DNA from: Sphingopyxis terrae subsp. terrae NBRC 15098 | GTDB lineage: Bacteria > Pseudomonadota > Alphaproteobacteria > Sphingomonadales > Sphingomonadaceae | Direction of reading: 5' to 3' | Assembly: GCF_001598815.1 (NCBI RefSeq) | Contig: NZ_BCZQ01000026.1 | Coordinates: 1-64,000, forward strand | Length of the DNA stretch: 64,000 nt | Part shown: piece by piece, positions 52,032 through 60,151 of the stretch | How positions within the stretch are numbered: position 1 is the first letter of the stretch | Layout: every line of letters starts with the position of its first letter | Program-made: the position numbers and the translations under genes | The notes under the pieces: model-generated | What the model saw: only the letters and a program-made list of their open reading frames with translations | What the model was told of the DNA's origin: nothing | Databases searched by the model: none

Positions 52032-53311
52032 CGATGATGATTTCGCGCCGCGCGCTGCTCGGCAGCCTGGCGCTGGGGGGCAGCGCGACGCTGTTGCCGC
52101 GCGCCGCCTTCGCCTGGACCAATGCCGAGGCGCTCTATCCGGCGACCTACGCCTTCATCAAGGGATTCGTGGACCGCCGCGAGCTCGCCGGCGCTATCGC
52201 TGCGATCGGCAAGGATCAGGCGCCGCCCGACTATCTGGGCGCGGGCAAGCAGGCGATGGATTCGCAGCGCGCTGTGGCCCCGGACACGATCTGGCGGCTC
52301 TATTCGATGACCAAGCCCGTCACCGGCATGGCGGCCATGCTGCTGATCGAGGATGGCAAGATGACCCTCGACCAGCCGATCGCCGATTTCCTGCCGGCCT
52401 TCGCATCGATGAAGGTGCAGAACACCCCCGACGGGTCGATCACCGACGTTCATCCCGCGAAGGGGCCGATCACGGTCCGCCAGCTCCTCACCCACACCGC
52501 CGGGCTCGGCTACAATATTGTCCAGAAGGGGCCGCTGCGCGACGCCTATAACGAGGCGGGGATATTGGGCGGACAGGTCAGCCGTCTGCCGATTCCGGGC
52601 TTCCCGCCGACCACGCCCGCGCCGAGTCTGGAGGTTTTCGCCGACCGGCTCGCGACGCTGCCGCTCGTCTATGAACCCGGCACCCGCTGGAGCTATTCGG
52701 TCGGGCTCGACCTGATGGGCCGCGTGATCGAGGTCGCCTCGGGTCAGCCCTTCGACGCCTTTCTGAAGGCGCGCATTTTCGATCCGCTGGGGATGGCGAG
52801 CACCGGTTTTCGCGTCACCGGCGACGAAGAAGCGCGGCTGTCGACCAACTATGCGCCGCTGGGCGGCGTGCTGCTGCCGATCGATCCCGCGACGAGCTCG
52901 ATCTACCTCGACCCGCCGCCGATGCCCTATGGCGGCGGCGGTCTCGTTTCGACGGCGCGCGATTACGACCGGTTCCTCGCCATGCTGCTCGGCGAGGGCG
53001 AAACCGGCGGCGTGCGGATCATGAAGCCCGAAACCGCGCGGCTCGGCATGTCGAACCTGCTTGCCGATTCGGTCGATCGCAAGAATACGTTCATCGACGG
53101 TGAGGGCTTCGGCGCTGGCGGACGCGTGTCGCTCGCCGGATCGCCGACCGGCGAGGGGGTTTACGGCTGGGGCGGCGCAGCGGGCACCATCGCCTTTGTC
53201 GATCGCCGCCGCGGCTATCGCGTCGGCGGCTATACGCAATATATGCCGTCGGAAGCGCTGCCCTTCCAGCGCGACTTCGGCAAGGCCTTCTACAAGGATG
53301 TGATGGCCTGA
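52028..53311 (+). CDS. beta-lactamase-fold serine hydrolase (class C/esterase)
   Basis: A 427-residue exported protein with a Tat-type signal (ISRRALLGSLALGGSATLL, cut near AAFA-WT). The nucleophile is S-x-x-K in RLYSMTKPVTGMAA (Ser about 94), the second motif Y-S-V in WSYSVGLDLMG, and a third region is VYGWGGAAGT. Family members are esterases, D-alanyl peptidases or penicillin-binding proteins; here the sequence resembles 6-aminohexanoate/esterase VIII-type proteins more than true AmpC. Overlaps the mutY stop by four bases. Confidence 0.85.
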   Translation: MTMMISRRALLGSLALGGSATLLPRAAFAWTNAEALYPATYAFIKGFVDRRELAGAIAAIGKDQAPPDYLGAGKQAMDSQRAVAPDTIWRLYSMTKPVTGMAAMLLIEDGKMTLDQPIADFLPAFASMKVQNTPDGSITDVHPAKGPITVRQLLTHTAGLGYNIVQKGPLRDAYNEAGILGGQVSRLPIPGFPPTTPAPSLEVFADRLATLPLVYEPGTRWSYSVGLDLMGRVIEVASGQPFDAFLKARIFDPLGMASTGFRVTGDEEARLSTNYAPLGGVLLPIDPATSSIYLDPPPMPYGGGGLVSTARDYDRFLAMLLGEGETGGVRIMKPETARLGMSNLLADSVDRKNTFIDGEGFGAGGRVSLAGSPTGEGVYGWGGAAGTIAFVDRRRGYRVGGYTQYMPSEALPFQRDFGKAFYKDVMA

Positions 53312-54180
53312 TGCCGTTGCCGCTCGGCTTCACCGGGGCGCGGCTCGACCGCGCCGACCGCCTCCGCACCGATCCCGACGCTTTCGCGGCGGCGATCGCC
53401 GATCCGCGCGCGACCTGCCTGCTGCTCGACGGCATCGATCCGGTGCCGGGCGGGGGCGGCGGGCTGGTGTGGGAAGCGCTCGATCCGGCCGACGAGCGCG
53501 CGCTGTTGCTGCTCGGGATCGACGACAGCGGCGCGCCGCGCTTCGTGCGCGAGGCGCATGCCGGGGCGCGCGTCGATGCGCGTTCGCGCACCGTGATGCG
53601 GCTGCTCCCGATGCTCTCGCCCGAAGAAGCGGCGCTCTATGGCGGCGCGCGCAGCCTCGTCGACTGGCACGCGCGGCACCGATTCTGCGCCGTCTGCGGA
53701 TCGCCGACCGAATTGTTTCGCGGTGGCTGGGGGCGTCGCTGCGCTTCGTGCGGCGCCGAACATTTTCCGCGCGTCGACCCCGTTGTTATCATGCTCGCCG
53801 AATATGAGGGCCGCGTGCTGCTCGGCCGCCAGCCCGGTTTCCCGCCGGGCTTCTTTTCGGCGCTTGCGGGCTTCGTCGAGCCGGGCGAATCGCTTGAGGA
53901 AGCGGTGGCGCGCGAATTGTTCGAGGAAGCGGGCATCGCCGTGTCCGATGTATCTTATGTGGCGAGCCAGCCCTGGCCGTTCCCCTCGTCGCTGATGATC
54001 GGGTGCCGCGCGGTCGCGCGCGACGCAGCGCTGACGATCGACACGACCGAACTCGAAGCGGCGATGTGGGTGGATCGTGCGGCGGTGCGCGCGGCGCTCG
54101 CCGGCGACATGGGCGCGAGCTTCATGGCACCGCCGCCGCTGGCGATCGCGCGCTATCTGCTGGAGGATTGGGTGGCCTGA
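53311..54180 (+). CDS. nudC: NAD(H) pyrophosphatase / deNADding NudC
   Basis: A 289-residue Nudix hydrolase that cleaves NAD(H) and removes 5'-NAD caps from RNA. Zinc ribbon C-x2-C ... C-x2-C (FCAVCGSP, RCASCGAE) near 128-150; Nudix box GFVEPGESLEEAVARELFEE; the NudC-specific tail SQPWPFPSSLMIGC. Its ATG overlaps the previous stop by one base (TGATG). Last gene of the mutY operon, convergent with the PopZ-like gene. Confidence 0.93.
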   Translation: MPLPLGFTGARLDRADRLRTDPDAFAAAIADPRATCLLLDGIDPVPGGGGGLVWEALDPADERALLLLGIDDSGAPRFVREAHAGARVDARSRTVMRLLPMLSPEEAALYGGARSLVDWHARHRFCAVCGSPTELFRGGWGRRCASCGAEHFPRVDPVVIMLAEYEGRVLLGRQPGFPPGFFSALAGFVEPGESLEEAVARELFEEAGIAVSDVSYVASQPWPFPSSLMIGCRAVARDAALTIDTTELEAAMWVDRAAVRAALAGDMGASFMAPPPLAIARYLLEDWVA

Positions 54181-54183
54181 GCC

Positions 54184-54627
54184 TTAGAGGCGCTTGCCGG
54201 TGATGCGGCTGATTTCGCGCGCCACCATCGATTCGACCATCGCCGGCAGATTGGCGTCGAGCCATTGCTTGAGCATCGGCCGCATCGCATCGACGACGAC
54301 ATCCTCGAGGCTGCGTCCCCCGGCGGGCACCGTCGCGGCGGCCGCCGCGGCGGCTGGCGCCATCGCCGCGGTGAGCGCTTCGAGCGACTGGCGCGCGGCA
54401 TCGGCGCTGGCGACCGACACCAGCTCTTCCTGCGCGGTCGCGGCGCCGCTGTCGTCAAGGGTCGATTCGGCGACGGCGTCGTCTTCCTCTTCGTTGAGGT
54501 CGAGAATATCCTCGCTCGGCGCCGCCGCACGCTGAGCGCGCGCGCCAGGGGCCTCGTCACGCGCGATGACGCGCCGGATCGACGACAAAATGTCTTCCAT
54601 CGATGGCTCCCGCGACATGTCGCCCAT
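54184..54627 (-). CDS. PopZ-like polar organising protein (DUF2497)
   Basis: A 147-residue protein: conserved N-terminal helix SREPSMEDILSSIRRVIARD, an acidic/Ala-rich disordered middle (about 25-105), and conserved C-terminal helices (LEDVVVDAMRPMLKQWLDANL, VESMVAREISRIT). PopZ forms a polar matrix that anchors ParB and signalling proteins in Caulobacter; the DUF2497 family matches both ends. The start may be at M4. It is short for PopZ. Presence with MipZ and DivK is consistent. Confidence 0.85.
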   Translation of the reverse strand: MGDMSREPSMEDILSSIRRVIARDEAPGARAQRAAAPSEDILDLNEEEDDAVAESTLDDSGAATAQEELVSVASADAARQSLEALTAAMAPAAAAAAATVPAGGRSLEDVVVDAMRPMLKQWLDANLPAMVESMVAREISRITGKRL

Positions 54628-54701
54628 GCTTGCCCCCTCAGTTCCGCCGGAAATACCGGTTAACCATGTTCATACCGGCGCGCGGGCGGGCTTGCCAAGC
54701 C

Positions 54702-56186
54702 TTATTGTTGGGGAAGCGGCTCGATGGCAGGCACGCTGGCATCGGCGGCGGGGATGCTGCGCGTATCGGTGGCCTGCTGCTGCGGCTTCGGATCGTCGGC
54801 CCAATCCCAGATCTGACCGCGAACACGGCGATAATTTACCGCCGGATCATAGAGCGCGCCGCCCTCGATTCCCAGGTCGCGCGCTTCGGCCTTGCCCATC
54901 GCGGCGAGGACCGAGAAAGCCGCGACATAGCTGTTGCGTTTGGCCGAGACGAGCTGGACCTGCGCGTTCAGATATTCCTGTTCGGCATTCAATATGTCGA
55001 GGATCGAGCGCGTGCCGACGCTGTTTTCGGCACGCACCCCCTCGAGCGACAGGGCGTTCGCGCCCACCGCCTGCTCGGTCGCGGCGATGACGCGCTCGTT
55101 CGCCTGCCACGCGGCATAAGCGCCGCGCGTCTGCGCGATCACGTCGCGTTCGGTGGCAACATAGGTTTCGATCGCCTGGCTGCTGCGCGATTGCGCCTGG
55201 CGCACCTGCGCCGACGGGCGGCCGCCCTGAAAGATCGGCAGCGTCAGCGACAGGCCGGCGGCGGCGCTCTTCGTTGTATTCTCGGCCACGGTGTTGCCGG
55301 CGGGAATCGAATGAAGATTATTGTTGTAGCCGCCCCCTAGCGTCGCCGACAGCTTGGGCATGCGGGCGGCCCGCGCAGCGCCGATGTCGGCGCGCGATGC
55401 GTTGATGCGCTGGTTTGCTGCTTCGATATCGGGATTGTTGTTGAGCGCGATCGCGACCGCATCCTCAACCGATTGCGGGAGATTGGGCAGCGCCGGCGGC
55501 GGCTGGAGGTCGATCGGCGCATCGCCGACCAGCTTCACATAATTTTCGCGGCTGCGAATCAGATTGGCTTCGGCGCCGCGCAGGTCGCCCTCGGCGAGCG
55601 CAAGCCGGGCCTGCGACTGGGCGACGTCGGTGCGCGTCAGATCGCCGATCTCGAACCGGTCGCTCGATGCCTGCAAATTGGTCTTGAGGACCGCGACATT
55701 CTTCTGGTTGAGCTGGACGATCGCCTGGTCGCGGATCACGTCCATATAGGCGCCCACGACCTGCGAGAAAATGCTCGCTTCGGTTGCGCGCAGATCGGAT
55801 TGCCCGGCTTCGACGCGATATTCGGCCGCCTTCACCGCGTTGCGCACCGCGCCGCCCTGATAGATCGGCACGCTGAGTTGGCTGCCCGCGGACAGGACGC
55901 GGCCCGGCGACACGAAGCTGTTGCCCGGGATGACCAGATTTTCCTGATAATCGACGCTGGCACCGACCGAGGGCAGGCCCGATGCCTTCTGGATCGGAAC
56001 ATTCTCGTCATTCGCGCGCTGTCCGGCGCGCGCCGCCGTCAGCGTCGGATTATTCTCATAGGCTTTGGCGAGCGCACCCTGCAGCGTCTCGGCCTGCGCC
56101 TGCGACGACAGCGCCAGCGCGCCGAGCGCCATGCCCGCCAGCCAGCGGGCGCGTCGTCCGGTCATTTTCGTGTCGATGTCGTGCAT
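54702..56186 (-). CDS. tolC: TolC family outer membrane efflux channel
   Basis: A 494-residue outer membrane protein. Signal peptide about 1-32 (MAGMALGALALSSQAQA, cut near QA-ET). Two OEP repeats with long helices form the channel and tunnel; repeats are visible as similar blocks (AYENNPTLTAARAGQRANDE and ALNNNPDIEAANQRINASR). The C-terminus (about 450-494) is Gln/Pro/Ala rich. Works with inner-membrane pumps for drug efflux or type I secretion. Follows pcm on the same strand by 32 bases, the usual alphaproteobacterial order. Confidence 0.92.
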   Translation of the reverse strand: MHDIDTKMTGRRARWLAGMALGALALSSQAQAETLQGALAKAYENNPTLTAARAGQRANDENVPIQKASGLPSVGASVDYQENLVIPGNSFVSPGRVLSAGSQLSVPIYQGGAVRNAVKAAEYRVEAGQSDLRATEASIFSQVVGAYMDVIRDQAIVQLNQKNVAVLKTNLQASSDRFEIGDLTRTDVAQSQARLALAEGDLRGAEANLIRSRENYVKLVGDAPIDLQPPPALPNLPQSVEDAVAIALNNNPDIEAANQRINASRADIGAARAARMPKLSATLGGGYNNNLHSIPAGNTVAENTTKSAAAGLSLTLPIFQGGRPSAQVRQAQSRSSQAIETYVATERDVIAQTRGAYAAWQANERVIAATEQAVGANALSLEGVRAENSVGTRSILDILNAEQEYLNAQVQLVSAKRNSYVAAFSVLAAMGKAEARDLGIEGGALYDPAVNYRRVRGQIWDWADDPKPQQQATDTRSIPAADASVPAIEPLPQQ

Positions 56187-56218
56187 GATATGGTTCAGCC
56201 TGAAGGGAGGGAGGGCTC

Positions 56219-56881
56219 TCAGAATCGAAAACCCGTGGGGGCCTCGAAACCCGGCAGCGCCGCGACATCCATGTCGGCAAAGGCGCGCAGCGCAAGTGTG
56301 CCGGCGGTCTTGACGCCCTGGACAAGCCGGGTGACGCTGCCTTCGCGGCGCGCCGCGACCAGCTTGCCGCCTTCGGCGAGCTGCGCTGCCAACGCGTCGG
56401 GAAGCTGTTCGATCGCGCCGTCGATCAGGATGCGGTCGAAGGGCGCTTCGCCGGGGGCACCGGCAGCGAGCGGGCCTTCGACCCAGAAAATCGCGGGATT
56501 GTCGGTTGCGGCGCGGGCGGCGGCGAGCAGATCGGCCTGCTCCTCGACCGCGACGACCGAGGCACCGAGCGCCGCGAGCAGCGCGGCGGTGTAGCCCGTC
56601 GCCGCACCGATGAGCAGCACGCGCTGGCCCGGCCGGATATCGGCGGCGACCAGCAGGCGGCCGGTGACGAGCGGCGCATTGAGCGCGCGGCCGTGACCCA
56701 GCGCGATCGCGCGGTCCATATAGGCGACGCTCGCCAACGCCGCGGGAACATGCGCCTCGCGCGCCACGCTGCCCATCGCCGCGACGACCGCCGGGTCGAT
56801 CACGTCATTGGTCCTCAGCTGGCTGTCGATCATCGCAGCCCGCATGTCCGCAGCAGTCACTTCGTTCAATTTCGTCGCCAT
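56219..56881 (-). CDS. pcm: protein-L-isoaspartate O-methyltransferase
   Basis: A 220-residue SAM-dependent methyltransferase that repairs isoaspartyl damage in proteins. Opening TAADMRAAMIDSQLRTND is the family start; SAM motif I is VLLIGAATGYTAALLAALG (instead of the usual GTGSGY), followed by IALGHGRALNAPLVTGRLLVA. The reading frame extends upstream but the region before 56881 is not conserved. Transcribed with tolC; the promoter candidate lies at 56922-56950. Confidence 0.9.
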   Translation of the reverse strand: MATKLNEVTAADMRAAMIDSQLRTNDVIDPAVVAAMGSVAREAHVPAALASVAYMDRAIALGHGRALNAPLVTGRLLVAADIRPGQRVLLIGAATGYTAALLAALGASVVAVEEQADLLAAARAATDNPAIFWVEGPLAAGAPGEAPFDRILIDGAIEQLPDALAAQLAEGGKLVAARREGSVTRLVQGVKTAGTLALRAFADMDVAALPGFEAPTGFRF

Positions 56882-56921
56882 CAGCCTGTTTTCCGATTCT
56901 GGGGCCCTGAAGCTTGGGGCC

Positions 56922-56950
56922 GTTCTAGCCGAACCGATGCTGTGTTGCAA
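56922..56950 (-). promoter_or_regulatory. putative pcm-tolC promoter
   Basis: On the minus strand TTGCAA (56945-56950) and TAGAAC (56922-56927) are separated by 17 bases, giving a reasonable sigma-70 promoter whose start would fall near 56914, 33 bases before the pcm ATG. The -35 element lies inside the inverted repeat 56936-56965. Confidence 0.45.
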
Positions 56951-56965
56951 TACTAATACAGCATC
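56936..56965. promoter_or_regulatory. operator-like inverted repeat at the pcm promoter
   Basis: GATGCTGT (56936-56943) and ACAGCATC (56958-56965) are perfect inverted copies with a 14-base spacer, and they cover the -35 element of the pcm promoter. This is the layout of a repressor site, which would control pcm and perhaps tolC. No T run follows, so a terminator is less likely. The remaining bases up to 57148 hold nothing coding. Confidence 0.4.
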
Positions 56966-57148
56966 GCGCGGCGCTGCGTCGCGCATAGCTGGCCGCGGGA
57001 GTGGCGCCAACCCCGCATTGCGCGAAAATGCGCGCGAAATGGAGTGGGCCTTGGCGAAACCTTGACAAGCCCGCCAAAGCCCCGCACTAGCGGCGCCGTC
57101 CAACACCCGGCCCGGCCCGCGACATAGCGGCCGCGGCGTTCGGCGCGA

Positions 57149-57222
57149 GGCCCGATGGCGGAGTGGTGACGCAGCGGACTGCAAATCCGTATACGCCGGT
57201 TCGATTCCGGCTCGGGCCTCCA
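57149..57222 (+). tRNA. tRNA-Cys (GCA)
   Basis: A complete 74-base cloverleaf. The acceptor stem GGCCCGA (57149-57155) pairs with TCGGGCC (57212-57218), followed by discriminator T, as expected for tRNA-Cys, and encoded CCA (57220-57222). The anticodon loop CTGCAAA sits on a GCGGA/TCCGT stem and gives anticodon GCA. The T-loop is GGTTCGATTCC. The 3' end is the likely attachment site of the element that follows. Confidence 0.95.
57194..57222 (+). other. likely attB/attL core at the tRNA 3' end
   Basis: The T-arm and acceptor end of tRNA-Cys are typical target cores for P4-type tyrosine integrases, and the tRNA stays intact while an integrase follows 165 bases away. I cannot see the second copy because the element runs past the window. 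A repeat of this 3' end further right would confirm it. Confidence 0.45.
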
Positions 57223-57263
57223 GAACCCTGTCAGCGGACGGTTGCTGATGGTTGAAAAACTCC

Positions 57264-57386
57264 CGGTTTTCTGCTAGTTATGGAGCATTCACTGATTGCC
57301 GGTGATGGTCTCTGATTGTCCGTAATTGCGGCCGTTGGGGGCCTTTTACGGGGCAGAAGCTGCCTCAGAATGCACGAGGCCCCCAA
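57264..57386 (+). promoter_or_regulatory. integrase upstream region with repeated TGATTG motifs
   Basis: TGATTGCCGG (57293), TGATTGTCCG (57314) and a weaker AATTGCGG copy (57326) recur within about 45 bases just before the integrase gene. This is where arm-type integrase or excisionase sites would lie. Promoter and regulation of the integrase must also be here. Confidence 0.3.
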
Positions 57387-58703
57387 ATGGCGCTGACCGA
57401 TGCCGCGATCCGGAATGCAAAGCCCCGAGAGAAGCCTTACAAGATTTCAGACGCGAAGGGTCTGTATCTTCAGATCAACCCGCACGGCAGCAAGCTTTGG
57501 CGATTAAAATATCGGATACATGGTGCAGAACGTAAGCTGGCGTTGGGCGCGTATCCGGAGGTTAGTCTAGCAGAGGCTCGCGAGGCGCGCGATGCCGCCC
57601 GCAAGCAGTTATCAAAGTCGATCGATCCGAGCTTTGCCAAGCGCGAGGCGCGAATTGAAGCGAGCGTGCGCGCTCGCAATAGCTTCGCGCACGTCGCTGA
57701 CGACCTTATCCAGAAGAAAACTCGTGAAGGATTGGCCGCGTCGACGCTGAAAAAGATGCACTGGTTCGTGAAGCTGCTCGGCCCTGAATTCGGCAGGCGC
57801 CCGATCGCGGAAATTACGCCTCACGAGATTTTGCATGAGCTGCGCAAGCATGAGCGTCGGGGTAGGCTCGAAACCGCTAATCTCCTGCGGTCTTTCGTTA
57901 GCCGTGTGTTCCGCTACGGCGTCGCGACCGCGCGCGCTGACCGCGATCCTGCCCACTTGTTGATCGGCGCGCTGACTATTCCAAAGGTAAAGCATTTTGC
58001 GGCCATTACCGACCCGGTGGCATTTGGCGGGTTACTGCGCGCAATCGACGATTATCAGGGTGACCCGGCCGTTATGGCGGCGTTGAGGCTCATCCCCCAC
58101 CTCTTCCAGCGTCCCGGCGAAATGCGCCAGATGGAATGGAGGGAGATCGATTTTGACACGGCGGTCTGGACGATCCCGGAAGCCAAGATGAAGATGCGCC
58201 AGCCTCATGCCGTACCCCTTTCGCGGCAGGCCTTGGCGATCCTTGCCGACATGCGGACCCTGTCGGGATCGGGCCAATTTGTTTTCCCGTCGGTTCGCAC
58301 GCGGTCTCGGCCTATCAGCGACAATACGCTGAACGCCTCGCTACGGCGAATGGGGATTCCCAAGGACCAGATGACGGCGCATGGTTTTCGCACGTCGGCA
58401 TCATCGCTCCTCAATGAATCGGGTTACTGGAATCCCGACGCGATCGAACGTGCGCTGGCGCACGCGGTCGGCGGCACCGTCCGCCGCATTTACAATCAGT
58501 CTGCCTATTGGGCCGAACGGGTCGAGATGGCTCAATGGTGGAGCGATTATCTCGACGACTTGCGTGAAGGAGGAAACCGATGCCCGTCGCCGAGACCTCA
58601 GCCTCGACCGGGATATGGCATCGGTCGGCCGATGCACATCGGAGCTTCGCGCGGATTGCCGCCCGCCTCTTATATGCCAAGGACAAGGAGGGGATGGGGT
58701 TAG
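57387..58703 (+). CDS. tyrosine-type site-specific integrase (DUF4102, P4-like)
   Basis: A 438-residue integrase. DUF4102 arm-binding domain about 1-90 (ALTDAAIRNAKPREKPYKIS), core-binding domain about 98-195, catalytic domain about 205-395. Catalytic residues: Arg242 (QRPGEM), His332/Arg335 (HGFR), His359 and Tyr369 (RRIYNQSAYW). The usual end near residue 398 (REGGNR) lacks a stop, because GATG is followed by C instead of A; the frame runs 40 residues further (CPSPRPQPRP...), probably a side effect of rearrangement. Sits after tRNA-Cys, so it inserts the element there. Confidence 0.9.
   Translation: MALTDAAIRNAKPREKPYKISDAKGLYLQINPHGSKLWRLKYRIHGAERKLALGAYPEVSLAEAREARDAARKQLSKSIDPSFAKREARIEASVRARNSFAHVADDLIQKKTREGLAASTLKKMHWFVKLLGPEFGRRPIAEITPHEILHELRKHERRGRLETANLLRSFVSRVFRYGVATARADRDPAHLLIGALTIPKVKHFAAITDPVAFGGLLRAIDDYQGDPAVMAALRLIPHLFQRPGEMRQMEWREIDFDTAVWTIPEAKMKMRQPHAVPLSRQALAILADMRTLSGSGQFVFPSVRTRSRPISDNTLNASLRRMGIPKDQMTAHGFRTSASSLLNESGYWNPDAIERALAHAVGGTVRRIYNQSAYWAERVEMAQWWSDYLDDLREGGNRCPSPRPQPRPGYGIGRPMHIGASRGLPPASYMPRTRRGWG
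58515..58582 (+). repeat. integrase 3' end, first copy of a 68-bp duplication
   Basis: This segment, ending with the integrase codons for VEMAQWWSDYLDDLREGGNR and AGGAGG then ATG, reappears as 58728-58795 with about 75% identity. The first copy lies in the functional integrase; the second encodes only the last residues and stops. Together they mark a junction of two related modules. Confidence 0.75.
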
Positions 58704-58729
58704 ATGAGGTCGACCGCGTAGTCGATTGA
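58580..58729 (+). CDS. small ORF (49 residues) overlapping the integrase end
   Basis: An ATG at 58580 follows AAGGAGGAAACCG, an ideal ribosome-binding site, and opens a 49-residue frame different from the integrase frame: MPVAETSASTGIWHRSADAH near the start, GMGLDEVDRVVD at the end. A +1 frameshift at 58725 would join it to the VEMARWWSDYLDELREGG remnant, so it may be the truncated start of a gene. No family is recognised. Confidence 0.4.
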   Translation: MPVAETSASTGIWHRSADAHRSFARIAARLLYAKDKEGMGLDEVDRVVD

Positions 58730-58796
58730 ACGTGTTGAAATGGCGCGGTGGTGGAGCGACTATCTGGATGAATTGCGCGAAGGAGGGAACAGATGA
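58728..58796 (+). pseudogene. integrase C-terminal remnant
   Basis: The frame starting near 58729 encodes ERVEMARWWSDYLDELREGG-NR and stops at TGA 58794-58796, matching the last 20 or so residues of the integrase (15-17 of about 20 identical). No start codon or catalytic region precedes it. It is a leftover of another integrase copy. Its final bases form ATGA with the start of the following gene, the arrangement a normal integrase would have. Confidence 0.7.
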
Positions 58797-59692
58797 CAGG
58801 TCGCCCCGGAGAAGGTTGGAAAATCTTCGCAGACGGGGACGAAGCCGACAACGTGCCGCTCTGGAAGGTGTTGGCTCAATTCAGGTCGGACGATCTGGAC
58901 GAAGGCTTGAGCCTGAACGCAGCAATTATCAATCAGGCCAAGCCGTCGCCGGTTCGATTTTATAATCTCGCCTTTCTCATCAGCTTTGGTTTCGGGTTCC
59001 TGTCCATAATCTTCCTGATCGGCATCCTTGTCTCAGGCCATTCGACAGCGACGGACTTCTTCTTTTATCTCACATTGGGCACGCTGGCGGCCACGATTGC
59101 GCCGCACCTTTGGCGGCAGGCTTATCAATATGGCCTGAAAATCCCCGACGCGCCGTTGAAACTGCCCCACGCGCCGGACAGGCTCTTTGACGAGGTGCTG
59201 GGCTATTTGCAGAAGGTGGACGGCCCGAAAGCCTATTATCTTTCTCGCTTCCGCAAGCAGCGGGTTCCTCTCAAACGCAGGCAGTTTTTCGGCAGGCTGC
59301 GCTATTTTCTGTTCTCCGAACATAGCAAGGATCGGGGGATGGTCATGCGTTACCCGACGGCGATGTCGCTGCCCGCTGACCTTTATCTTCATCGCGATGA
59401 TGTCGAGACGATGCTCGCAATGAACAGGCCGAAGCGCAGGGGCGGACCCGGCCGGAACACCAAATACCGTTATGACGATGCGATTATCGCGCTGATCGGC
59501 GATCCACGGTTGGCCGCATTGGATGTGAAGGATCGGGCGGCGGCGATCAGCACCGTCAAGAATTGGCTATCCGAATGGTTCGAAGTCAACGCCGATGAGT
59601 CCGGTGACGTGCCGCGCCGCGACCAATTGACGCGTTACGCGGAAAAAATCTGTACGCATTTAGAAATGATCGCGTCCGCCAAAGGCCGCTGA
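58793..59692 (+). CDS. two-helix membrane protein of unknown function on the element
   Basis: A 299-residue protein. The N-terminal 50 residues are soluble and acidic; two hydrophobic helices follow (about 56-80 and 86-105, then IAPHLWRQAYQYG), and the remaining 190 residues are soluble, with basic FRKQRVPLKRRQFFGRLRYF and a KYRYDDAIIALIGD block that resembles a conserved cytoplasmic domain. AAGGAGGG precedes the ATG. No family recognised. Its codon use is less GC rich than the chromosome. Confidence 0.7.
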   Translation: MTGRPGEGWKIFADGDEADNVPLWKVLAQFRSDDLDEGLSLNAAIINQAKPSPVRFYNLAFLISFGFGFLSIIFLIGILVSGHSTATDFFFYLTLGTLAATIAPHLWRQAYQYGLKIPDAPLKLPHAPDRLFDEVLGYLQKVDGPKAYYLSRFRKQRVPLKRRQFFGRLRYFLFSEHSKDRGMVMRYPTAMSLPADLYLHRDDVETMLAMNRPKRRGGPGRNTKYRYDDAIIALIGDPRLAALDVKDRAAAISTVKNWLSEWFEVNADESGDVPRRDQLTRYAEKICTHLEMIASAKGR

Positions 59693-59867
59693 CCAGCGCT
59701 ATCGTTTTTCGATCGCTGCGAAAGAATTTTCGGACCCCATCCCTGCATTTTTGTAACTCACGTCATCGGCAGACTTCTGGGGCTTTTCCATTGCTGGACG
59801 ACACACCGGCAACCATGTGCAACTTGGCATGTCTCTCGCCGCGAATCGGCAGCAAGGAGACAAGCAC
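59693..59867. other. intergenic region of the element
   Basis: The 175 bases between the membrane-protein gene and the excisionase-like gene hold no gene. AAGGAGA (59854-59860) is the ribosome-binding site of the next gene. I see no clear palindrome or promoter. Confidence 0.4.
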
Positions 59868-60041
59868 ATGGAACCCATTGCCATTTCGATTAATGACACG
59901 GCCAAGGCGCTCGGCATCGGGCGGTCGTCGGTTTACGCGCTGATAAAATCCGGCGGCCTTGACGCCATCAAGATCGGCAGGCGAACCTTGCTGACCACCG
60001 AATCCATCCGGCGCTTGGCCCAATCCCGCACCGCTATCTGA
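59868..60041 (+). CDS. excisionase-like helix-turn-helix protein
   Basis: A 57-residue protein made almost entirely of a MerR/Xis-type winged helix: SINDTAKALGIGRSSVYALI then KIGRRTLLTTESIRRL. HTH_17 proteins of this size are usually excisionases or small regulators of mobile elements. ATG at 59868 has AAGGAGA upstream and is preferred over a longer frame. It would bind near the att sites and favour excision. Confidence 0.83.
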   Translation: MEPIAISINDTAKALGIGRSSVYALIKSGGLDAIKIGRRTLLTTESIRRLAQSRTAI

Positions 60042-60151
60042 CCCGCAGGCGCTCCACGGCCCCAGCCTCTTGAATTGGCGGGCCGCTCTGCGCCGCCTGC
60101 TCCACCCCGCATCGCACCCTTGCGACCGTGAGATTCACGAAAGGATGTCCC
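60042..60151. other. intergenic region of the element
   Basis: The 110 bases contain a pyrimidine-rich stretch and AAAGGATG before the next ATG. Nothing else is recognised. Confidence 0.3.
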
